From Hybos culiciformis (Eukaryota > Arthropoda > Insecta > Diptera > Hybotidae), in the NCBI GenBank assembly GCA_964007475.1, contig OZ023273.1:28631557-28695556 (forward strand): DNA of 64,000 nucleotides. Direction: 5' to 3'. The notes below the pieces were generated by a model that did not search any database, was not told the origin of the DNA, and saw only the letters and a program-made list of their open reading frames with translations. Below are positions 35,901 through 48,643 of the stretch, piece by piece. The translations under genes were made by a program, and so were the position numbers. The stretch's first letter is position 1. The number at the start of each line of letters is the position of its first letter.

Positions 35901-38900
35901 TGGACGATCAAAAAAGATTAAAAAGTAGATGCTGGAATTTTTGTTATTTTGTTTGAAACTTATTTTACTATATCAATCAAATATAATTTGGGAGCACAAT
36001 TCAATAATAACAAATATGCAAAAAAAAATTGAAAAATATTTTAAAACCATCGTTTTGACTTTGGCGTCAGGATTTTCTATGCTTAAGAAAATAAGTGACA
36101 AACAAAATTCAAATTTTTTTGGCGTTATTATTCCTCTTTGACTGGAACAATAAGACAGATGGTGAAACTAATTTTTCCGTCTATTTCATTATTAGAGTTT
36201 CATACATTATTAAAATTTTATTACAAAAATATTTTATTAAAAATATTATCTTATGATATTAAGTTAAAAACATTTACGGTAGAATTCTCTAAAAGCGACA
36301 TAAGTAAATTATAATTAAATTAAATTGAGATCGTTATCTTCGAAAATTTTAATATGTTTTACAGAAAGGAGATGAATCTAATTGATATTCACATTAGTTG
36401 ACCATAGTTTAAGTTTAAAAAACTGTGAAATAATTTGTTTATTGTCTTACGTGATTATAATAAAATTTCAAATGGATCAAAATTAATTTAAGGAAACTTT
36501 TTAGTGGGCATTTATTATTTACGAATTACAAATTAATTTAATTTTTATTTAAAATTTAGTTAATTATTATTTATTACTATCTATTTTTATCGTAATATAA
36601 GTAATTCAAATTTTATTCTGTAGGGTTTCACATTATATTTTGGCAGCTAGTATTTTATATTAAATTTTGCATATTTTTTAATAGCTTGAATCATATTTTG
36701 GAATTTACGTAAAATTATGTTAATTCCGGCATTATCAATACCACAATGGAATTTACGATTTTGATTTATTTTAATTTTAGTAATTGATTATTTTATTATT
36801 TTAATGATTATATTTAACAACAGATTTAAAAATTTTGGATTTTTTTTAACTCTATCTGGAAAAGTTTAGTATTTAATGTCAAAAAAAATATTAAAAACAA
36901 CACAATCATCGAGCTTTAATATAAGTTCTCTGCTCTCACATATCATTTTGTTTTTCAATTGTCAAACATCAAAAATATTTCAGTTTGTTATTCTCAAAAT
37001 GCCGAAATAATTGACTGAATATAACCAAGAATAACAATTAAAAATCTGTTGGATCTGAAAGTTGGATCGTGATTTTTTAATAAAAAAATATGGAACGAAA
37101 TGAAGGTATAAGTACCAAAGAGTTTTTCCTCCTTAACATATGATTGTACCATAATATTGAAGAAACTTGTAGCCAAAAAAGAATTCAAGTATATAACAAG
37201 AATTTTACTTTTCTTAATTATTTCGTTATCCTACAATTATGTAAAAAATTTAATAGTCTCACTTAAAATCAGGGCAAATTAAAAATAATTCATAATCTAT
37301 AATTTCTATATTTATATTCTAAATTTAACTAAAAATATTTCAACCAGTGTAGAGCATAAACTAATCAATACAAAATATTATTTTATAATAAATAATTTAT
37401 TTATTTTGAGCACGAGCTTTAAAGGGCGGCGCAACACATTATCATGATTAATAGCTATGAAAATTAAGCATTCTGATAACACTCATAATAGACTTTATTT
37501 TAATGTTAAGTACAATAATAATTTTGTATAATACTGGGAAATTTTTGGCCTCAAAAATGGCTTATTCATCGCTGAAATATTTATTGATATTTTTGACTAT
37601 TGTGATTTTTTATGTAAGGCGATCGTGAAGGGACATATCTAACGTTATTAAAACTACAATTTATTAACATATGAAAATAAACAATGTACAGAAAAATATA
37701 ACTAACCAAATAAAACACTAAAAAAATTTAACAAAAATGAAAAGCAACATTTTCTAAAGTTAAACTTAAAATCAAAAACATTTTTGCAATTACGTCGTAA
37801 ATTGTATTAAAATTATAATAATATTTTTGACTGAACCAAACAACCAAACATATACAAGCATAGCCGTTATTATCAAAATAAGTTTTTCAATTTTAGTACG
37901 AAAAAGTTGAAAAAAAATCTAAAATATTTGACTTTGTCCCGTAAGGGTCTCAACTAAATATCGTACATTTTAATGTCATATATTAATTTTTTCACTTCAA
38001 TTCTATGGAAATAGCAATTCGACAGTCCCACTTAAGGCAAGACATAAAATTAAAAAAGTTTTTTGAACGTAATAATATGTATTGGAACATATATGTATGA
38101 CTGTTTGTACCAAAATGTAATTAGATATTTTTTATGACATAATGAAAAAATAATTATAATTTTTGATTGCGCATATACAAAATATTTATACAAAATTTTG
38201 GCTCTTAATTGCTATTAACATTAATTTAATTTATTCAGTTTAAAATTTATGTTAATTATTTAGTTTTTTTTTATTCCTCAAATAAAATTAAACAAATTGG
38301 ATCTAATTAATCTGAAGAGGGTTTAAAAAAAAAAAATTAACTGCTTTTGATATGATGCAGGTAAAAAGATTGCTCATTCAAATCTCATTATTATTTATGC
38401 CATATTCCCACATATCCAACTCAATTACATGATTTGCCTTAAATTAATGAAACAAAAACAACATAATGTTATAAGAAAACAAAAAAAAAACAAATGAAAA
38501 ATTCAATGTAAATTTCTTCATTTAATTAAAGTTGAACGCCAGGTAACATAAGTTAATCAAATAAAAGATAAATATTTTTGTTAAAAACTAAAAAAACTAA
38601 AATGAGATGACTTCATTTGAACTGTGCGTGAAATATACGCGCCATCATTCACTTTTTTTTTGTTATTTTTCACTGAAAATTAATTTATGGTGCTTTAGTG
38701 ATGCATATACTTTTTTCTTTGTTATTTTATTTTAAATAGATTTTTCTATTATTGATTACTTTTTCAAATGAGATTGTGAAAGGTAAGAGTACGCTCTAGC
38801 ATTTTGGGTTAAATGAAAAGATATCAGATTAAGAGTCTAAAAAAGTAGTCAACATGGAAATAATTTCTTAATTTCTGTTGTGACTGATCAGGGTTACAAA

Positions 38901-39926
38901 ACAAGTATTTCGTACAGAAAAAATATAAGACCCGTCGGTAAACTGTATATTCTCCTTAACGAAATTTAAGAAAATAAAACCTATTTTGAAATATTCCACA
39001 TCTACTGCAACAATTAAATTTATCGAAATAATAATCATTTTAATATACATTCGAGTCCACAGTACTTGGATAAGGCCAACTTATTTTCACATATTTTCAT
39101 ATTGTTCGATCAACTTTTTTGTTTTTGTTTTTTATTTAAAAGGACCCCTAATACAGCTTTTGGTGTTTATTAAAAATAAATTTTTATACTTTTTAAAAAC
39201 TCAAAATATTACAGCCTTATTCTTGGGCCACTGGTAAATTCCACTAATGCCATTTGAAATACAATTTAATGTAAACACTGCGATGACGGTAATTGCCAAA
39301 AATGGTCTTTCCATAATATATCTGTTTTGTCTCTTTTTTTATCAAAACAACCTTTTTTTCGAATTAGCAAAGCTTTGATTATAATAGATATATATACAAT
39401 TATATTTTTCAATAATTTTATGTTGAACTATGAGAGCAATGCAATTAATTCAGTTAAGTTGTGATTTTGTCGTTTATTATAAGTTAACATTAATGTACTC
39501 AATATATAAATGAGTTATTTGTTCAAAGAATATCTGATGATGATTATGATATTTTACCTGATGGATGATGCTGAGTTTAACATGGCAATCTTTCACTTTG
39601 AGAGTGCTAAAGAATTATTGAAAAGAGAAATTAAGTTTTATGGAGTGCTAATGAAATTTTTTTTCCTATGTATGATATTGGTATATTGTTAATTACAAAA
39701 AGCTGAATAATTATTGCATGTGGTATAAAAAAAAAACAATTTTTTCAGTGGGGAATAAAAAGAAAATAATAATGGCGTTCCATATAAATTTCTATGAAAT
39801 GATTAGTTCCATTGGTTAATTTTAGATCAAAAATAAAATTAATCAATTAATAGCGTACCATATAAGCTTAAAGTTACTCCCAGCATTTTTGTTAATTACA
39901 CATATAGGGAGTTTTACTTTATATAT
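32975..39926. other. Long AT-rich stretch, no gene seen
   Basis: About 7 kb without a supported gene. Frames of 60-83 codons at 35929-36141, 36994-37188, 38868-39237 and 39510-39692 have no recognisable domain. Small structures seen are a near-palindrome at 33940-33969 (ATTGACAATTTGT around CGT) and a 22-bp tandem duplication of TAGTTTATATTTATT near 34975. Confidence 0.45.
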
Positions 39927-40183
39927 CACCCAGAAAAAAAAATTGTTAAATTAAAAGATTTTATAGGTAAAATTAACAAAAAATCTTTATAGATTTTGCG
40001 CAAAAGGGTTTATAGTTAAATTAAAATTGCAAAAATTGTTAATTCAAAAGACATATTACATTGTTAAAATTAACACAAAATTGTTATATTTAAAATGTTA
40101 AGTTGTTATTATAACAATTTTAGCAGTTGAGAAAAAAATATATTGTTACGGTGCCAAACTTCGAAATAATTATTTTAAAATAG

Positions 40184-40478
40184 TTTTTTGTTTTTTTATT
40201 TTTTTGGTTTGTTTTTGTTTTTTTTTCGCCTTTTTTTGTTTTTTTTTCGCCTTTTTTTTGTTTTTTTTTTGGTTTTTTTTTCGGTTTTTTTTTTTGGTTT
40301 TTTTTTTTGGTTTTTTTTTTTTGGTTTTTTTTGGTTCTTTTTATTTTGTTTTTTTTTTTGTTTTTTTTAATTTTTTTTTTGTTTTTTTTTTAAATTTCTT
40401 GGTTTGTTTTTATTTTTTTTTTTTGTTTTTTTTTTTGCTTTTTTCGTCTTTTTTTGTTTTTTTATTTTTTTTTTTATT
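40184..40478. repeat. Expanded T-rich (T7-9 GG)n tract
   Basis: This is the tail of the SINE seen on the plus strand: runs of 7-10 T broken by G, GG, GC or CC. It is far longer than typical SINE tails and looks expanded by slippage. Confidence 0.9.
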
Positions 40479-40565
40479 GGTCACCCATCTAAGTACTATC
40501 ACTACGAGACGTTGCTTAACCGCTGTGTTCAATTTGATGTAGAGTCTTCCACTGAGCTATGTCAG
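40184..40565 (-). mobile_element. SINE with 5S rRNA-like promoter and long A-rich tail
   Basis: On the minus strand the body (40565 down to 40479) begins with TAGCTCAGTGG (complement of 40549-40559), a perfect tRNA-type A box. It then carries GTTAAGCAACGTC (40520-40508) and, after exactly 10 bp, AGTACTTAGATGGGTGACC (40497-40479). These last two match the A box and C box of 5S rRNA genes with the natural spacing. The body runs into a roughly 295-bp A-rich tail with interspersed C/CC (T-rich as given, 40184-40478). This is a short retroposon made by RNA polymerase III and mobilised in trans by a LINE. Two Phe-rich plus-strand frames across the tail are artefacts. Confidence 0.85.
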
Positions 40566-40617
40566 TAATATACAACAATGTATTAAATAGAAAATATAAA
40601 TTCGGTAATATAAACAT

Positions 40618-40710
40618 AATAAATATTTATCTTGTTAAATTAAAGAACTCCGCTCTTAACTTGTCTCGTTAAGAGCGGAGTTCTTTAATTTAACAAGATA
40701 AATATTTATT
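40618..40710. repeat. Perfect 43-bp-stem hairpin
   Basis: 40618-40660 and 40668-40710 are exact reverse complements around the 7-base loop TTGTCTC. The stem includes AAAGAACTCCGCTCTTAAC. It lies 52 bp beyond the SINE body and inside the CACCCAG element. It could be a tiny palindromic MITE or a fold-back product of replication. Confidence 0.95.
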
Positions 40711-42175
40711 TTAAAAGTGTAGCTTTTTAAATCAACCAAAACTTTTTTTTAACAATGCCGTATTTACTTTGACAATTTTTATTGTTATATGTACCATTTT
40801 TAAATAACAACAAAAACATTATTTCAAAAGCTTTTATTGTCATATCAACAATTGAATGTGTAATTGTTATAATAACAGAAGAGTTTTTAATTTAAAAGAG
40901 AGAATAGTAAAATTTTATTTCTTTCGAAAGAAACATATTTAAAATAACAATTAATGTTGTTAAAATCACAATTTTCAGCTTTTACTAAATAACTGTTTGA
41001 AACATTTTAAAATAACAAAATCAAATGTTAAAATAAGAAGCATCTTTACTTAGATCAAATACTTATTAGTTTAATTTAAAAAATTTCTCTTTAACATCAA
41101 CAATTTTTGTTTAACAGTTAAAAATTGTTAATTTAACTAGCATTTTTTTTCTGGGTGTATGATTTAATTTCAATAAAAATGAACAACAATTTTTTTATGA
41201 TGGAAATTTTTCCATTTTTGTGGTGGTTGAAACATTGTTTTAATTAAAAAATTTCAAACTGTGTGTTATATTTTGTGATAAGAAATTAATGTTAGAATTT
41301 GCCTCCGACATTCTGCCATTGTATACTCTTTTGGTTCAGTTCTTTATGATAATCCAGATTGAAAATATTATTTTTTGTTACACAAACACAAACGACGCAC
41401 GTTAGTTGATTAGAATCGAATTCTGAAGCTAAAATAGGAATAAAATTAATTTTTTTGTTTAAATTTTTTTAAATTTGCATAAACATGAAATATGATATAT
41501 ATTTATATTAATTATTTATAGCAAATATTAATCAAATATTTGGTACAAATAAGTCCATCACCCCTGTTAAAATTTGCTAATAAAATGTTCCATTTAAATA
41601 ATAATTTTTTTTGATTAATATCTGGAGCATTAATATTTTTTTGTTTAAAATTTTTAAAATTTCTGATTTCTTCTAATTTGTTATTTTTTAGAATCATTAA
41701 TCAAAATAATGGAGAAATTAAAAATTTTATTTGCATATAAATTAAAAAATTATTTAACATCATTAAATACAAAGAATTATAATTTAATTTCATAAAAAAA
41801 AAAACGAGATTTTCATTTTTGATTTTTTTGTTGATTCTTATAAATTTTGGACTTTTTGTTAAACTGATTTTAAGTTAAATTTGTGGTTAATATAGTTTGA
41901 TAACTCATTAAAAAAATTGGCATCATTCACACAGAATCTGCTTGATAATTGTTTGGGTTCAAACATGCTCTTCAATTTCGAAAACATAAAATGTCTGACT
42001 CAGTAATTACGTTAAGCAATTCCAGTACTTATAGTAAATTTGAAAAGCAATGATCAAGAAGAGACGAATTGTTAAAAGTTTTCCCTAAATAATAATTGGA
42101 ATGACGAATGAAAATACTGTGTTACGTAAGACTTTTAGTTATTAATTTTTATAATAGATACCTTTTCTATAAGTA

Positions 42176-42708
42176 CACTGAAAAATAAAAACTCGTTGCA
42201 AAATAGCTAAAAGAACCATAACTAAAACAGCAAAATTTTTGCGCTCAAAATCTTGCATTTGTTGTTAAATATTTATTGCGCTCAAAATCTTGCATTTGTT
42301 GTTAAATACATAATAGCTCTTCATGAAAAATTTATAGCATTTATAGTTTTTTTACCGAAAAAAAAACATAAAAAAAATGTTCATATGAGTCTGAAATTTT
42401 TGTAACAAATATGGACCGACCTCATGAACAAATATGTATAAAAAACTAAAACTATTAGTTATTTCATTCACTAGTTCGTTTTGAACTATATACATAGCAA
42501 GAAATGTATTTACATAATAAAACAATACAAATATAATTTTGGGGCAGCAAATTTTGCTACAATTCATTTGCTATATATTTTTGGCAGGGTATGTATTTAA
42601 TAATAAATGCAAGATTTTGAGTAGATACTACTAGAAAATATTGCAGTTTTAGTTATAACTTTATAGCTAGTTCTTAAAGCTAATTTTCCAACGATCTTTT
42701 TTTTCAGT
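42176..42708. mobile_element. CACTGA-end MITE, copy B
   Basis: Left and right arms of about 120-150 bp are imperfect inverted repeats. Both carry ACTGAAAAA, a CGTTG(C/G)AAAAT-like block, TAACTAAAAC(A/T)GCAA and CTCAAAATCTTGCATTTGTT or close variants, with AAATACATA. The left arm contains a tandem duplication (42241-42308). The interior shares CACTAGTTCG with the element at 26032-26429, so both belong to one family. The family ends are not fixed: both copies are also preceded by TTCTATAAG. There is no coding frame; a 71-codon minus-strand frame here is not meaningful. Confidence 0.75.
42241..42308. repeat. 37-bp tandem duplication
   Basis: The block GCGCTCAAAATCTTGCATTT followed by GTTGTTAAATA occurs at 42241 and again at 42278 with no mismatch over 31 bp. 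It is internal to the MITE left arm. Confidence 0.9.
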
Positions 42709-45700
42709 TTGTAAAATTTTATGTTAGAGCTCATTATTGTGTACCTTGTCTAGTTATTCCTATGAAAAACGCTTTTACTAAAAGGAGGAAGGTGAAAATT
42801 AACACCATAGGTTAATGGAAACATTAATGTTCTCAATTTTATAAGAAAATTTTAATAAAAGAAAATGATAATGTATATATTTAGTTAATTTTATAATACC
42901 AATATTCAATTTTATATCATGCTCATTTTTATATTTGCAAAACGAATTATAAAAAGAGGAAAACTAAACAAAGAGGCGTTTCAAAGTTGAGCATAATTTA
43001 TTGACGTAAAATTAATACTTTATTTCAACATTAAAATCCATAATTTATGTAGAAGAATGTTTATGTTTTATTTTTTTCATTCAATGTTAAATTATTTTTT
43101 TTCTTCATTGCCTTTAGTTTAGTCGAATTTCAAAATAACTCTTTAGTAAATTAAACTAATTTCTTAGAAAATTGGAATGATGTTAATTAATTTTGATTCT
43201 ACTTTATTTCCTCTTTATAATATTTCTCATCAACGGGAAACTTCTAAAAGTAAGTATGTATGTATCTATATAGAACACTGTTAATTAAAATCAATTTTTG
43301 AAAACGTATAGACGTTAGACTTCACATTTTTTGTGTGTTAACTATAGCTTTTGCGAAATTTCGTAAAATAAAAATCTTAAATGATGTATTTTCATTTATT
43401 TTCATCCTTCTATTACATATTTCGATTATTAGAATAATAATTGGAGGATACTTCACATCTTTCTAAAATATATTTCATTAAGGTGTATTGAGTTTTTAAA
43501 GATTTTGAGATATACTGACTACTAAAGCATTGTTTTTCTTACAGTGTTTGTGTGTTCTACAAACATTATACTCTCACTCCCACTATTTAACTACACAATA
43601 ATTAGAGCATACTTTACTTCATACTCATAGTCATACATATATTATATTTAATATAGCATTATTTTATTATTACAGATTTTTTTTTTCATTTTTCAATCAA
43701 TATTATGAATTTTTGATAATTATTTACAGAAGCGTACCTTACATAGCTTAAGAAAATGAACCTTTATTGAATTTAAAAAAGGTGTTTGAAATTGATTTTA
43801 TCATTATGATTTAATATTAAAAAAAATTTTTTGTCTTTAATATTTTGATTTTTTTTTTTTGCATTTTTACCTGAAATAATTGGGAGTGACAATGTTTAGA
43901 AATTAAATATAAGTTTATTGAACTATTAACGTTTATCGTTTATGTTTATCTTCTGGTAATTATTTAAATAATTTAATTTATAAGAAAAAAAAACAATAAT
44001 TTTCTCTTATCAAATTAAAAATATCTTTAAATTATACCTAGACGTACAATGTATGGCCAAATTTATTTGTGTTTTTTTATATTTTTTAAATATCCGTCAA
44101 TGAATATTAATGATTTTTGTATTAAATTCATAATAAACAATATGAGTTTTATCAGATCAAACATGATCAACATTTATTTTTTTTTTTGTTTTAAAAACCT
44201 TCAAAATGGAATAATAGTGTTAAATTTAAATTGTTTTTAATGTTAATTTGAAATTTTTGTGTGCAGGAAATTTTATTTTTTTTTTCATTTTGCTCTAAAT
44301 TTAAAATTCAATTCAGAAATTTTCAATATTATTTTATGACACGATATAAATTATGAAAAAATTTATTACAAATTTCGAAAAAATAATAATGATAATAAAA
44401 TTAATAAAATGTAATCACAATTTTTTTTTTTTTTTTTTTGATTTACAGGGGCTATTTTAATAATAAGGAAAAACCATTTATTTGGAAACTACTTCCCGTG
44501 AAATAAAAATCAAATATGTTGTGTACAAACGAATACAAATAGTGCCATATGTTTAGTAAACAAAATCAATGTAATATTTTAAATTATGGCTTGAAAAACT
44601 GAATTAAGAGAGATATTTTCTAATATTTTGTACTTTTGTAAGTGCTATAAAAAAATTTAATAATTCTGAAATTTTTTCATTAAAAACTACAAGATAAAGG
44701 CGGCTTCTTTAATGAATTCATAATTTTAGATGAGAATGCTTGAGAAACCATAAGCTTGTATCTTTTGGATTTACATTGTTATTACATCGTTGTTTTACCT
44801 GAGTCCTACAATCAAAGTTTTATTCCTATCACATAATTGTAGATTATTGTTTTGATTGATAGTTAATAAAATACATAGTTTTATAATAAATATAGGATTA
44901 AGATTAAACTAGTCTAGCAGCCTTACATGATTATAAATTTAATTAGTTTCATTTTAAATTGCTTCCATTACAATTTTAATAGCTACTTACATTTATCAAA
45001 TCAATCATTCTATGATTGTAAGTTTTTTATAAAATTCAGTTTTATTAGGTTTTTTTTTTTGTTCAATAATCTTAATGATAACTTGAATTGAAATTTATTA
45101 TTCAGTTTCAATTTATTATTTTTTTCAATTTGATGTTAAAGTTAAATGATTTTTAATGACAAACCAGTTTGAAAAAAAAAAAAAAAAAAATTATTATTAA
45201 TCTTGATAAAATAATAATCTTGATATCTTAAATTATGATTTTAATTTACACATTGCGATCATAAAATAGATCATATCAATTAATTTAATTTTTAATGTCA
45301 AAATAATGAGAAGAAAGAGAGAAAAATTATGATTATGATACGAGGTTTTAAATTATTTACGTTTTACATACAAACAAAAATGTTTTCCTCTACCAAAATT
45401 TAGAAATCAAACGATTATATTTTTTATTCAACTGCTATATGAATAATTTTAATTAAAATAATACTACTCCGATGGAAAGGCGAATAGAATTTTCGATGAC
45501 TTTACGACTGCTAAATCATAATAATTAGCTCCACCAGAATATAGATAAGAATAAAAAAAGCAAAGACTCTATATTACCGCATTATTCTAGGAAGCGATGT
45601 AATTCGGTATTCTTAAAGAAAATTTCTTTCAATTTTTATTAAACTAGGCAACTAACTTAATTAAAACGAAATTATTTAAGAGATTTTTATGAGTTGCACA

Positions 45701-48017
45701 TAAGCTCTTCGATTATTTTAATATCATACCTACTAATTACACAAAATATCATTGTAATAAATCCAATATCGAAATTATTATTTCACATTAAATTGCAATG
45801 TGCCACATTGTACATACAATTAAAAAAAAAAAAAAATTCAAATAAAATATAATAAAAAAAAATGAATTAATTTTCTTTTACATGTATATTTAATCTCATG
45901 ATTATTATTTTCATACCATAAAAGGTGGTTACATTATGGTGTCATTTTACATTTCATTTCATTGAGATTTTTATTCTTACATTATATGTTTTAGTACGTG
46001 TTAGTTACAAAATAAAAAATTGAATAATATATAATAACGATAATTCTTGAATATTATTTTATAAAGATTTTTATTCACGATAAAAAATCGGATATAAATA
46101 AAAAAAGAATAAAATTTAATATTGAAGTAAAAAATTCTTTTAAAGAGATTTGCCAATGGAAAAATTCTAAAATGGAAACAATTTTACTATAAGAACAGAC
46201 ATTTTCCTTCGCTCTTGTAGGTGAAGTTCATGAGCGAGATACATATTAGATTGTTATATTTTCAATTGAATATTAATTGAATCTTATATCGATAGAAATA
46301 TAATATTTTGGGATAAATATTAAATTAAATGAATTTTTCTAAAACTCTCTGTGTGATCTATAAAGAATTCAAAGAAAATTTCCAACATTTCTGAAGCTAT
46401 ATTATTGCGCGAAAGCCTGGACCGATTTCAAAATATATCTCAGAAACTGTGGGAGGAAGAGAAGAACCGAAAAAAGATTTTGGGCTTATTTTATTAATAC
46501 TTTGGAATAAAAATCTCGAATTCCAGAAATCGAACATACAACGGTGGTCGTTTATGTAAATTTTTCGTCGGATAAATTATGATGTAATTGTTGCAAATAT
46601 ACTAAAGAATTTTAACTTCCTCCGAACTTATGAGGATGAGGTTCAGATTGTTTTTTAATTCATTTGGTGTCTAACTAATTTATTCATTTTTATCTGCTTG
46701 TAAAGTAAAAGTCTTTATAATCGAAAATCATAAATTTTTTTAAACATAATTCCCTTAAGACTTTAAGAATAAAAATTTTGGAGTCCATAGCTTTTATATA
46801 CACGAACAACATACATATATACCTATTATACTGGTTAAAAATATACTTAATAATGAACTCCATCTTTTTGTTATTCTCAGTTTTTTTTTTATTATTATAT
46901 TTATTTGAAAATGATTTAAAAGTTCATTAAAAGAATTTTTTTTTTCTCCCAAAACATTCGCACTTATTGCAGTAAAACCATTGAAGAAAAATGTGATCAA
47001 TGAATTACTGTGTTGTTGGGAAGAAAATAAAAAATATAGAAAAAAATAAATAAATAAAAAACGAGTAAATTTACCTTAAACGCCCAATGGGAGGTGCAAT
47101 TCTATATTTATTCTTGAAATTTATTTATGGCATTTTTGGTTTGTTTTTTATGTGTACCTAAAGTAGAGTTTCTTTTTTTTTTTTAAATAAAAATATTGTA
47201 TAAAAACTTGAAGAAATAATATTTATTTAATTGGATATAAAAACAGAGCATAAATGAATCTTTATATAATATTTTGTATATATACAAAAATTATATTGAA
47301 ATTTAAATTAGGAATTTTGAAAGCATTGTAAATTTGTTATCATTGCAATGAAAGTAGCTGTAATAATTGTCAAAAAAAAAAATACATTTTTAATTATATG
47401 ATCGCATAATTAAATTAATATCTTGTTGATTAAACTAAGCTTATTTTAATTATATTTATACATGCATACACACAATTACCTCATTGTTCACGAATGGCAT
47501 TTTTTTATAAGTCCTTTTTCGTTCCGACCGGCCGTCTAACTAAAAACCTTAAAACTAATGAACCCAAACTGCGAATTTGACTTTAAAACCTAGAGGTTCT
47601 CAACCGGCATGAGTTACATTTTCAGAAAGGTTTACATTAGAAGAACTATAAAAATTGTTAGAACACGATAGTTTCAAGGAATCCGACCTAGGGTCTGAAT
47701 TTCGACTAAAGTCTTTATATTTGTATTTGTATGTAGAATATAACTAAGTGGTATTGACATAATGCTATTGAAGGATCCCAAAAATATATTTAGATATTTT
47801 TAACGAATTATAGGAAAATTTGAACTTGTTATTAATTATTTTAACTGGCTAGTAAGCACTTCTTATTCATAATTATATTTCAAAACAGAAAACTAAATTT
47901 AATTAAAAAATTATTTGTCTCATCAATACAGTCCCGCAATGTCGATCGGGATAAAAAATTGGAATATGAAATGGTTTTAATTCGGCAAAAACAGTTTTAA
48001 AATTATTTCATAAAGAC
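42709..48017. other. Long AT-rich stretch, no gene seen
   Basis: No gene is supported over about 5.3 kb. The patches 45470-45620, 46400-46600 and 47505-47710 are more complex than the surroundings (for example CGTTCCGACCGGCCGTC near 47519) but have stops in all frames. I could not assign them. Confidence 0.45.
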
Positions 48018-48386
48018 TTTTAATGTGCATGTGATCGGTAAGTTGTATTTACAATCGTAAATTTAGCTCGGTAAATGGTATATTACATGCGTCAATACAC
48101 ATGTAATTATTTAATTAAGTAAATTTTATTTACATTCTCCGTATTAAGTAAATTTTATTTACTTACTTCATTTTGAACTTTTGTTTATTTTTTGCATTGC
48201 AAATGTATTGATTGCAACTACCTCTCACATGCACATTAAAACAGTATACAGAACATGTTAATAAAATTTGTTATACGCTCGTTGTGTATATACACAAAAA
48301 CACATAGACAATTGTCAGTATTGACTCGTGTCTATGTGTTTTTGTGTATACACAACTCGTTGTAATAACAAATTTTCTTAACATGT
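48018..48386 (+). mobile_element. Composite minisatellite-plus-hairpin element, copy 2
   Basis: This is a diverged relative of 4366-4873 in the opposite orientation. The head (GATCGGTAAGTTGTATTTAC, then ATGCGTCAATACACATG) is followed by a degenerate ~29-bp repeat (ATTAAGTAAATTTTATTTAC at 48114 and 48143), TTGCAACTACCT, and a terminal palindrome. A 17-bp perfect inverted pair, TTTTAATGTGCATGTGA (48018-48034) and TCACATGCACATTAAAA (48225-48241), brackets the head and repeat part. This subterminal pair is not visible in copy 1. No coding capacity is present. Confidence 0.75.
48253..48386. repeat. Palindromic hairpin of composite element, copy 2
   Basis: The arms pair through ACATGTTAA, AAATTTGTTAT and ACACAAAAACACATAGACA. 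Order and sequence match the hairpin at 4366-4548, including TATTGACTCGTGTC, but without the inner nested stem. Confidence 0.85.
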
Positions 48387-48643
48387 GTTGTAATCTACTA
48401 TTACTTATTTTTTGTTTCAAAAATCAACAAATTCATAGAAAATGTTACACGGTAATCGATTAAATTAACACTGCTTATCGCTGTTCGTTTACATTCGGTT
48501 TAACAACAAAGAAGTGCTTCCTTAGACCTCTCAATATAGGATATTGTTAATTGATTCAGAATCATAGTATATAAATATATAGATAAAATATATATATATA
48601 GATCCAATAAGTTTGTAAGCGTTCTGTCATCAACTATATACTA

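Larger units (their letters stand above)
39927..41157. mobile_element. CACCCAG-end DNA element (with nested SINE)
   Basis: The termini CACCCAGAAAAAAAA (39927) and its exact reverse complement TTTTTTTTCTGGGTG (to 41157) form 15-bp TIRs, flanked on both sides by TAT, a possible 3-bp target duplication. The interior on both sides is rich in TTGTTAAATT/AATTAACAA motifs, often as inverted pairs. Inside lie a SINE on the minus strand with its A-rich tail (about 40184-40565) and a perfect hairpin (40618-40710), so this is a nest of insertions. The ends recall CACTA/Chapaev-like elements; there is no transposase, so the assignment is tentative. Confidence 0.7.

Noticed and set aside
35896..36141. Frame at 35929-36141 and an upstream short frame starting MDDQKRLKSRCWNFC
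   Set aside because: I considered a decayed transposase. The frames are different, short and motif-free, so no call is made.
39510..39692. 60-codon frame with a neighbouring SDDDYDILPD-like frame
   Set aside because: I considered a transposase or exon fragment. Both frames stop quickly and no second motif supports them.
40479..40540. A genuine 5S rRNA gene on the minus strand
   Set aside because: Only the internal promoter boxes match. The 5' part is tRNA-like and unrelated to 5S, and the 3' end runs directly into an A-rich tail, so it is a SINE.
40188..40542. Two Phe-rich open frames of 60 and 112 codons
   Set aside because: They are the T-rich complement of a SINE A-rich tail; the 3' part runs into the 5S-like SINE body read backwards.
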